Positions 56,130-64,000 of a stretch of DNA of 64,000 bases are shown here, piece by piece; positions within the stretch are counted from its first letter, which is position 1, and each line of letters begins with the position of its first letter. The stretch comes from Cephalotus follicularis. Lineage: Eukaryota; Streptophyta; Magnoliopsida; Oxalidales; Cephalotaceae. Under the pieces are notes generated by a model. That model did no database searches and was not told the DNA's origin. It was given only the letters and a program-made list of their open reading frames with translations. The DNA is taken from contig BDDD01000568.1 in assembly GCA_001972305.1 (NCBI GenBank), positions 270,433 to 334,432 of the forward strand, in the 5' to 3' direction. Position numbers and translations under genes: made by a program.

Positions 56130-56750
56130 ATGACTGATTGGGTGCGTGCCCAAATAATCGTTTATAGCGAATTAACCCACCAATCGCAATGATGGATGAT
56201 GCGCACCCAATTCAAACTTTTCGCGATAGATTCTATCCCGCATGGACAGTGCAACCATCTAGTATCCTGTTGCCTGCACCTCAAGGGAACAATTTTGAGT
56301 TGAAATCTCAGTTCACTAGCATGTTCCCGCACTTTCATGCATTACCCAATAAGGATGCATATCTCTTCCTTCGCGAGTTTGAGGAAGTATGCGCCCTCAT
56401 GAAACTCCAGTAACTATCTGATGATCATATCAAGTTGTGATTCATTAACTTTGCCCTTAAAGATGGATCTAAGAAGTGGCTCTATAGTCTCCCCACTAAT
56501 TCCATCTCTACATAGGATCAATTCACAATCTCGTTCCTAAAGAAATTCTTTCCTCTTCATAAAACCAATAAGCTTAGGAACGACATTCTCCAGTTTTGCT
56601 AGTGACCCAATGAATCATTCTCTCGATGTATGGAACATTTCAGGGACCTTCTCTTAGAGTGTCCTCATTACGGTTTGAACATGTGGCATTTGTGCCAAAT
56701 CATCTACGAAGGCATCAACTACCAGACCAAGCAATTGGTCGAGTTGATGT
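56130..56750 (+). pseudogene. gag: Athila-like gag, 5' part (A4), broken and split by D3
   Basis: A one-base deletion near 56145 moves the conserved start MTDWV out of frame. The frame resumes at 56189 (MMDDAHPIQTF). The capsid core follows ('EFEEVCALMKLQ', 'KDGSKKWLYSLPTN', 'FLKKFFPLHKT') with stops at 56411, 56438, 56513 and 56600. The sequence is interrupted at 56750 by solo LTR D3 (target GATGT) and continues at 59012. Confidence 0.85.
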
Positions 56751-59011
56751 TGATGGAAACCTGGCAAGGGTTCCCAGTCGATGTGGTCCTAGGACGCAAG
56801 TGTGTATAATTTTAATTTTTTAAAAACACCAAGACTGGAAGTCATGGTCCACACTAACATCTTAGTACTCAATAAAAAGCCTAGGATCACCATTTAATTA
56901 ACAACCGAACAAAAACAAAATCAAGCATGCACATAAAGATAAACCGAACACACGTCGGTAACAATAAAAGTAAGAGTGAAGCAATCATACCAACGTTGGA
57001 GGCTCCACCACTTTGTCTCTACACGCTTGCAATAGCAAATGCCGGTCACCGGTGACACCGCCGATTTTCAGACAGCCCACGTTTTGTCCGATGTTGACAC
57101 CAACGGACTCAGAAAAAACAGCTGTATCCATATCTGGCAGAGACACGCCGGGAAGTACCTCAGAAGACGGCGGCCAGAGGTGGTGACTCACTGAGTTCAG
57201 ACTCAGTGAGTCTCGGTCAACTCGCCATTGACCGGCCTTGACATATATGGACGCCAACACCATGACGAACGCACTGGTGGCCGAGCCTCGGTGAAACTTG
57301 GCCTGGAACGCAGAGAACGGTCGGCGACGAGTCACGGGGTTTACTCGTCGTTCGTCATCAGCGACCGCAAAGCCACCAAACTGCTCAGCGACACCAGCTC
57401 GACACACCCCAACCCAAGACTGGCCGTGACTCGGTGCATAACGCCAAGTCACAGCAGCCCGACACGTCAACTAGCCTAGTTGACTCATCAAATGCAAAAT
57501 GTCCAGAAAATGACCGGGAAACGCAAAACAAAGATCAAAATGGATAGAGCCATTGATTGGCTCCACCCACTGTGATCAACGGCGGTGGAACAGACGCCGG
57601 GAACAAGTAGCAGCAGAAAATGCGATATGCCACTAGGGAGAAAAGAGAGGAGAATGAGGGAGAAAATGGGGATGAAGCTTACCATGGAAGGTCGCACGCC
57701 TCTTCCTGGGCACCGGCGCGAAGCGCCGCCGTCTTCTTTGGCCAGAACGTGCCCCTGCGCAATGATGCGTGAAGCGTCTCTCTCTCTCTCTCGGCTAAAG
57801 CGAACGCCATGCACTGGGAGAGGATGTGAGGGAGAGAGAGTGAGAGAGATTAAGAGAGAGATTTTTTTAAAAAAATCATTTTAAAATGCATTTTGACTTA
57901 ATAAAAAATTAAGTATCTCTCTCTCTCTCTTTCTCTTTTCTCCTTCTCTATAATTTTAAAGTCTCTTTCAAAATTAAAATGTTTCTCCCTTTTTGTAAAT
58001 TAAAGACTCTCTCTTTAATTTTGATTTAATAAAATTAAATCATGCTCCGGATTTAAATCTCTTATATATAAAGATGACTATTAGTGGAACGAAAAACAAA
58101 CCACTAATGTCAAAATAATATATACTAGTTAAAAACTAGATTTACCACCAAGCGAGCATGTGTGCAGCATGCGTCACTTTTCCAATAATAAGGCGAGACC
58201 CGAAAGCCCGGTGGATTTCCGATACGATGATAAATTTCCCAGAACATCCCTAAGTTCTGGTACGACTATCCAGCTAATAGCCCCGGTGTGATCTATAATC
58301 ACCCCCGGATTCGTGGAACAAAAAGTACCACGTCTATCAATCACCACAAGGCCCAAAGACAACCCTTTTGCCAGCACGTGGCTAGTGCTGGGGAAGGCGG
58401 AAATCAAAGCCAAGCAGTTACTACACATCGTATGCCAGCCGCTCAGGTCTAACGATACAACGTAAATCACATGTGATCTACTAGTCACCTTTGACTAAGC
58501 ACTATCGCGATGATAGGAACTCTATTGACTGAGGTGTTGATTCTCCAAATAGATAACCTATGGTGGGTCAGTTCAGTATCGTGCCTCTGCATGCACCCCG
58601 CATCAGCTTTAGGGTAAAATCCAAATGGCAATGAGATGATCCATCCTCCTTTACCATTCAGAGCAAGCATAACACGACAAGTCTTTACGGTTCATCAATT
58701 GCCCTAAGAAAGTGAACCTATGACTTGGAACCTTTGTCACAAGGGAGTAAGGATCTCATTCTTATAACCTCTCAGGCACGAGATCCAACCCTTTACGGTC
58801 AGGGTGCTATATGTGTATTCTGTTGACATGGTGATCAACTGATCCGTAGAGATGGTATGGGATAATACATATAGCCAGATGCCAATCTTTTATTTAAAAT
58901 GCACAATAAAACATGAATGGAACTAAGAATGTACGATTCAAGAGTGTGTCATATGTCAACAACATATGTCTGCAGCCTTCTTGTGGCTTGTAGGGACACC
59001 CTAATCTAACA
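56751..59011 (-). mobile_element. D3, solo copia LTR, minus strand
   Basis: Plus-strand ends are TGATGGAAAC and CCTAATCTAACA. Exact target duplications GATGT occur at 56746-56750 and 59012-59016. It is 2,261 bp. The half from about 58160 matches D1 and D2. The GC-rich middle (57000-57840) has no gene I can support. It contains TGA/TCA-type palindromes at about 57184-57245 and 57455-57490. A (CT)n/(GA)n-rich tract lies at 57775-57960. Confidence 0.9.
57184..57490. repeat. Palindromes of arm class 4 type in D3 (degenerate)
   Basis: 'tgactcactgagttcagac', 'actcagtgagtct', 'ggtcaactcgcc' and 'ctagcctagttgactcatc' carry GA/TC arms around cores derived from GTCGAC or GTCAAC. This is weaker than other blocks, but it is the same position class as the class 2 block of D2. 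Confidence 0.45.
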
Positions 59012-60090
59012 GATGTGTCCTGATGGGTTCACCTCGTACACCGATGAAAAAGAGGCTTGGAATTTCCTATTAGATTTAGGTGAGAGAACTAGGGAGTGGG
59101 AGTCCACTCAAGTTTCGGAGAGAACATTACCGAGTAAGGGGTACGTGATAGAAGGAGCGGTAGCTAGGGAGGCACAATTAGAGATCCGCCTCAAGCGATT
59201 AGAGTCGATAATTAGGGAACCTGAGCATGCGAATCAAGTAAATCAGAACATACCTATGTGCTCTTGGTGTCAGTCCCCTAATCATGTTATCGAAGAATGC
59301 CAAAGTTACACTGAAAATCAATATTCTCCTGAGAATATGTCCGCAATGAACCAATACAACCAGTATAGTAATACCTACAATCCGGGTTGGCGAAATCATC
59401 CAAATTTCTCATGTAGTTAAGGGGATAACCAACGAGGACCATCGAATTTTTCTGGTGAAACAACGAATTTTTCTGGTCAACCTTCACACTTTTAGGGGCA
59501 ACCTTCGACTCTGGCCAGCCTTCACCACAACAGACTTATCAAAGGTTTTCCCCAAATTCAAATAATGTCCAACCATCCTTCCCACAAAATCAATTCCAAA
59601 ATCAACAATCACATGGATTATTGAACCGAAGGGAAGACACGTCTAGGATTTCCTCGTTAGAAAAGAGTATGAAGCTTCTCATGAGCACTGTGATGACTAG
59701 CCATCATAATATGGAAAAGAAAATCTCTCAACTAGCATTTACGTTGCATACAAGAGAGAAAGGAAAATTGCCCTCCCAGCTAGACCCGAATCCTAGAACG
59801 ACCATGAACAAGCCCTCACACGCTCATCCGCAATGCTCCTCTTCTTCCTCAGGACCATCGGACCAAGTGTTTGCCCTAAAGAGTGGAAAAGATTACCAAC
59901 CAGCGGATCCATCAGAAAAGTCAAGTGAGCAGTTGGTTGAATCCCTGGCGCATGCAAACTTAAATGAACAGTTGGTTGATTCGTTTGCGCAACCAACAAA
60001 TGCAAGCGCACAAGATGAAAAGAAGAACGAAGAAGAGGAGACGAATAATGAACAACCAGTGGAAGTGCCCGAGTGTTCATATGATCCCTA
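59012..60090 (+). pseudogene. gag: Athila-like gag, 3' part (A4)
   Basis: The frame continues MCPDGFTSYTDEKEAWNFLL, 'SKGYVIEGAVAREAQL' and the zinc-knuckle-like CSWCQSPNHVIEEC, then 'NTYNPGWRNHPNFS'. Stops occur at 59418 and near 59492, with a frameshift near 59510. From 59621 an open Ser-rich segment (156 residues) with 'MSTVMTSHHNMEKKISQL' follows, ending in a stop at 60089 where A1 reads on. It would form the C-terminal part of gag. Confidence 0.85.
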
Positions 60091-61238
60091 ACCCTAGCCT
60101 TCCATTGCTGGATGCAATTGCTCAGGTGCCCTCTTACACAAAAGTCCTAAAAGACTTATGCACTAAAAAGAGGATCCTTCAAACTCCAAAAAAGGCTTTC
60201 TTGGCAGCCAACATCACTGCAATTATTTCGCAACCGAAGATTCCAAAGTATAAAGTTCCTGGATGCCCGACAATCTCTTGTGTCATCGGCAACACCAAAA
60301 TTGAATATTCTTTGCTTGATCTAGGAGCAAGTGTGAATTTGTTGCCTTCTTCTGTTTTTGAGAAACTTGGTTTAGGAGAGTTGCACCTGACCACAATGAC
60401 TTTGCAATTAGCTGATAGGTTGGTGAAAGTACCGAGAGGGAAAATTGAGGATGTGTTAATCAAGGTTGGTGAGTTTTTCTTTCCTGTCGACTTTGTCGTG
60501 TTAGATACCCAGCCTATAGTGAATATCAAAGATCAAATCCCAGTTATCCTCAGTAGACCATTCTTGGCCACAAGTAATGCTTTGATCAATGGCCGAAATG
60601 GTCTTATGAAGTTGAGTTTTGAAAAGTCATCAATGGAATTTAACATTTTTCGCTTAGGAAAGCATCCAGCTGACTTCGATGAAGTCTACGTGATACATTC
60701 GATTCCTGACACTCTTGACACGTATTTTGACGTCAACTTTGATCGCGACTTCATTGAGTGTATGAGGGAATTCAAGGAAACGGAAGCTACCCAAAAGGAA
60801 ATGGTAACGTGGTTGGAAAATGAGATTACTGAGCCAACTTCGGATAGTGAATGGGATCATTTATCCCATTACATGCACAAACTTGCCACGCCTGACCAAA
60901 CGTACTTTGACAAAGATTTTGATAGAGACTTCATGGAATGTGTAAGGGAATTCAAGGAATTAAAGGTCATGCAAAAGCAAATTCTTTGTTGTTTGGATGA
61001 TGGGATCATTGATTCCACTTCGGATAGTCAATGGGACGATCTGTCCCATTTCACTCACAAGCTTAGCACGCCATCTCACCCTCACACCACCCTCAAAAAT
61101 AACATTTTCTCTACTAAAGATCAAATAGGATGGAGGTATGCATTATCAATGATCAGATGTTTGACCACTGGCTGGTTGGCCACAACTATTTTGGTTCTCT
61201 TGATGGATTCTATTGGTGGAGATTGTGTTGGGACGGAT
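60091..61238 (+). pseudogene. Athila-like protease with tandem acidic repeats (A4), open but truncated
   Basis: About 380 residues are open from the 'PSLPLLDAIAQVPSY' segment to the F2 insertion. The retropepsin site is LLDLGASVNLLP, followed by 'FEKLGLGELHLTTMTLQLAD', 'FFFPVDFVVLD' and 'ILSRPFLATSNALING', the complete Athila protease order. Two modules of about 60 residues follow (60716-60894 and 60895-61075), each with 'TYFD..FDRDF.ECMREFKE', 'QKE' and 'SDS.WD.LSH..HKL'. RT is not reached. The protease matures gag in the particle. Confidence 0.75.
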
Positions 61239-62405
61239 TGTCACGCCCCCATTCCAAAGAAAGCAACGTTAAAGCAGCAAGGCAAAAAACACAACATAAT
61301 TCAGCTTATGCGATATAACGTATAAACAAAAACTTTCAGTAGCGGAAGCAATAACATGAAGTAAGCTGAATTAAAATACGTATCACACATCCCATACTAC
61401 GTGATACCCACAGAGTTTATATAAAACCCAACATCATTGTTGATCGCCCATAAACGGAGCGTGATGATACAGTACGAAATAAAATAAACCCAAGTTACAA
61501 AAATCCAGTTACATAGTCATTGTTCAATAATCCAGTACATAAAAATAAGAGCAACAGCTTAGTCCTCTCCTTAAGTCTCCTTGCGTGCTCCATATCAAAA
61601 CCCACTCCATAATTCTATTACAGTAGGGGGTTAGCCTTTGTTCTCACTCGGCTAAGTAGAAAAGTTCATGTATACAGTTCAAGGTCAAGGTAATGCGTAT
61701 CATGAATGAATGCATAGTGATGCAACATGACATGTAATTTTCACAGTAATTATATCTCCGTATTTACAAATAAAAACATATGCATCTTCACAGTACAGGT
61801 ATAACCTCATAAGGTTATATCAAACACAGGTAGTAAGTATATCCCAAAAAAAGAACCAGACAAGCAGGTTGTCATAACCGTCGCCACCTCCTGGCCCCAA
61901 CGTCATGCACTCTTACCCCATTCCTGTTTGCGAACGGTTTGGAGCAAGTCCTCCGTATGTTGCTTAGCACGACGGCTAAACCAACAGCAGGTTACTAGCA
62001 CAGCGGCTGAGTAATCAAGAGGTTACAAACACAGTACAATACAAGTAAAGCAACAAAATATGATTACTTGATCAAAATATATTTGTTTAAAATATATTAC
62101 TCCATTATCAGGTTGTTATAAGTTGTAATACTTAAAACAATACATTTCTCTGTCTTTGGGAATACTCCCCCAGTCATTTGAAAATCTAAGTTTATATTTG
62201 TCAAATATACATTTTCTTACCCAAAATGATTATAATAATCATGCAAGTTTTCCAAGATGGTTAATACATTCAGTAATCAACCACAATCAATTTACAGTAC
62301 AGTAGCAGTTCAAATGCAGGGCAAACATATGCTCAGAATGCACCTAGGGTTGTTGGTAATTAACCTAGGCCTATCACCTTTTCTAAAGGTCCAATTTCTG
62401 CTGTA

Positions 62406-62635
62406 ACAGTCGACTATTTTTCCATAACAATCGGCTGGATCCTTGAGTCAGTCGACTGTTCTTCCCCAACAGTTGACTTGTTCATCATAAGTAATCAGTA
62501 GTCGGTTGTCTTCCTTCGACAGTCGACTGTTCTGGGCAAAAAAGCATGCACAGTCGACTGTTCTTACTTGACAGTCGGCTGGATGATCGAGTAGTCGACT
62601 GTTTTACTTAAATAGTCAGCTGTTCTGGGCTGGAC
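62406..62635. repeat. Palindrome block, arm class 3 (F2, U5-side)
   Basis: About eleven units, five with exact core GTCGAC: 'aacagtcgactatt', 'aacaatcggctgga', 'tcagtcgactgttc', 'aacagttgacttgt', 'gacagtcgactgttc', 'cacagtcgactgttc', 'gacagtcggctgga', 'gtagtcgactgttt' and others. F1 has class 2 units at this position. Confidence 0.9.
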
Positions 62636-63455
62636 AGTACCAATAATTCACTTCTAAATCCATTCAACAAGCAATTGAAACTTATCCACACGTATTCAGA
62701 CCCCAGAATATCACCAGTAGTCATATCATGGTCTAAAATACAACTCAATTCATACATTGTTCTCCGTTTTCATCATAATTCAAATGAAATCCAAACATGG
62801 TATTGCATGAAAACCAATCCATAACTCCATCCAAAATTCAGTGTGCATGTCAGGTTATTTATTAACAGTAACCACAACATTAATACAGAAATCCACAGCC
62901 AAACAACTACAACATACATTAATAACATCATTACTCTTAAACTCAAAATGCATGCATAGAATTCTCTACTATTTCCCCTACCTTTGATTTCATTTTAGAA
63001 ATCGAAAGTCCACCTCTTTGTGTTTCCTTTCCAGTATCTTTGAGCCTCCCAGTGGCTCCAAGAATAGCCCAATAGATCCAATCCGAGCTCCAAGCTTAAC
63101 AATGGAGAATCCTCTCAATTCTCACTATCTTCACTCTCAATTTCTCACTATCTTCTCTCTCAATTTCTCTGATTCATTCTTATCAGATTGCAGGGTGAGA
63201 GAGATGAATGGGAGAGAGCATTTATGCAGTCCTCTCTTCCTCAACTCGTTTTGCATGGCACTAAGGGCCCTTCTCTCTCATTATCACTTGCATGCACACA
63301 CACTTGTCACTCTTTCTCTTCCCCTCTGTCCTTGCAGGTCCTGGCGTGGTGGTGCATGCTCAACACGTCTTATTGCATGTGATAGCTTCTGAAGATGCTC
63401 TTCCCTTGTCAGTTTGCATGTGATTTTGCCATTTGTCTAAAAACCAGAGCATGAA

Positions 63456-63610
63456 CCAGTCGGCTGCCCTTCCCCGGCAGTCGGTTGTTCACCTGGAAGT
63501 CTGTTGCCAAGTGTCACGACAGTTGGCCAGTCGACTGGTTCCTCACGCCAGTCGACTGCCCCACACCTCAGCCTAACAGTCGGCTGGTATATCGCACCAG
63601 TCAGCTGTCC
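63456..63610. repeat. Palindrome block, arm class 3 (F2, U3-side)
   Basis: Units: 'accagtcggctgcc', 'ggcagtcggttgttc', 'gacagttggccagtcg', 'gccagtcgactggtt', 'gccagtcgactgcc', 'aacagtcggctggt' and 'accagtcagctgtcc'. Same arm class as the second block of this LTR. Confidence 0.9.
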
Positions 63611-63814
63611 AAGCCAAAATTCCCATAATTATACTTAGAATCACACTTCTAAATGCTCTAAGTTAATTTAAATTCAAGATATCAACCAGGAAATTCACCT
63701 TTTATTAATTCAAGGCAAAAACTACATCGAGGATTACAATAATACATGAAATCGAATTTCCGGGTGTTACAATCCCCCCTCCTTCAAAGAAATTCGTCCT
63801 CGAATTTACATATA

Positions 63815-64000
63815 CTAAAACAAGTGAGGATAACTCTCCTGAATATCCTCCTCCCGTTCCCAAGTTGCCTCATCCGGACGATGAAATTGCCATTGAACCT
63901 TTACCATCGGAATGGTTCGGTTCCTCAATACTTGTGTCTTCCGATCCAGGATTCTCACGGGTGACTCCTCGCAAGAAAGATCATCCCTCACCGTAACTGA
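63815..64000 (-). CDS. pol: F2 pol C-terminus: end of integrase with chromodomain (partial)
   Basis: The minus frame from the window edge to the stop at 63815-63817 reads 'VRDDLSCEESPVRILDRK', 'LRNRTIPMVKVQW' and 'DEATWEREEDIQESYPHLF'. This is the chromodomain end of a Tekay-class pol, the part thought to guide integration to heterochromatin. No stop is seen in the 62 codons visible. It continues beyond the right edge, so F2 may be a complete and relatively intact element. Confidence 0.85.
   Translation of the reverse strand, partial: SVTVRDDLSCEESPVRILDRKTQVLRNRTIPMVKVQWQFHRPDEATWEREEDIQESYPHLF

Larger units (their letters stand above)
48409..61238 (+). mobile_element. A4, second Athila-like element, truncated on the right by F2
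   Basis: The 5' LTR is 48409-55870 (split by B2), followed by a degenerate primer site and gag-protease (split by D3). It runs to 61238, where the F2 LTR begins. The preceding five bases, GGTTC (48404-48408), are the expected left target duplication. The 3' end lies beyond the window. Its sequence is close to A1 throughout. Confidence 0.85.
61239..63771 (-). mobile_element. F2, 3' LTR of a Tekay-like element, minus strand
   Basis: Plus-strand ends are TGTCACGCCCC and GGGTGTTACA, 2,533 bp. The right side abuts a minus-strand polypurine tract (63772-63784, plus ATCCCCCCTCCTT). The preceding CGGAT (61234-61238) is the expected target duplication. It aligns with F1 in order: 'acgtgatacccacagagtttatataaaaccca', 'gttagcctttgt.ctcactcggctaagt', 'gtcgccacctcctggcccc'. 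Blocks of class 3 palindromes are at 62406-62635 and 63456-63610. Confidence 0.9.

Noticed and set aside
56985-57884. Several overlapping ORFs on both strands in LTR D3
   Set aside because: They are in a GC-rich LTR segment where chance frames are long. There is no homology I recognise, and they do not exist in D1 or D2.

Overview
This window is plant nuclear DNA, probably from a eudicot (inference). It consists almost entirely of nested LTR retrotransposons. I see no host protein gene, rRNA, tRNA or CRISPR array that I would defend. The plant assignment rests on Ty1/copia gag, reverse transcriptase and RNase H fragments, Tekay-like chromoviral Ty3/gypsy pol genes with a C-terminal chromodomain, Athila-like gag-protease genes with a tRNA-Asp-type primer site, and tRNA-iMet-type primer sites. 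The species cannot be named from this.

Layout, left to right. 1-1454 is the 3' end and 3' LTR of a SIRE-like copia (B1). 1943-5511 is a minus-strand LTR with internal duplications (G). 6680-8229 and 8788-10957 are minus-strand copia LTRs (D1, D2). 11263-11658 is a broken copia gag (J). The rest is one large nest. A minus-strand copia (H) has its 3' LTR at 11659-20673, split by a complete but non-autonomous Athila element (A1, 12837-20204). Its pol is split by a Tekay-like element (C1, 21196-47447). C1 contains a second Tekay element (C2, 25068 to about 37713), a solo LTR (I, 38143-40963) and an Athila solo LTR (A3, 45814-47312). C2 contains solo LTRs F1 (25790-28630) and E (29545-31177). The H pol resumes at 47448-48408 and is then interrupted by a second Athila element (A4, from 48409). 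A4 contains a non-autonomous copia (B2, 49014-55098), a solo copia LTR (D3, 56751-59011) and, at its right end, the minus-strand LTR and pol terminus of a Tekay element (F2, 61239-64000+). Most junctions were placed by reading 5-bp target-site duplications.

The most striking signal is not a gene. Six or more unrelated LTR families carry clusters of short imperfect palindromes built on the same core, GTCGAC. The flanking arms fall into a few self-consistent classes: AAGC-core-GCTT, AGAC-core-GTCT, AACA-core-TGTT and TGA-core-TCA. Within one element all blocks use the same class. Homologous LTRs of one family can use different classes, as seen for copia B1 versus B2, Athila A1/A4 versus A3, Tekay F1 versus F2, and probably copia D2 versus D3. 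In the Athila and copia families the block sits about 80-110 bp upstream of the TATA box. This looks like a modular, switchable cis-regulatory or recognition system shared across retrotransposon families. Two other points deserve a look: B2 has replaced pol with an ORF resembling the 'putative plant transposon protein' family, and the Athila LTRs carry a 17-codon Cys/His-rich repeat ORF.
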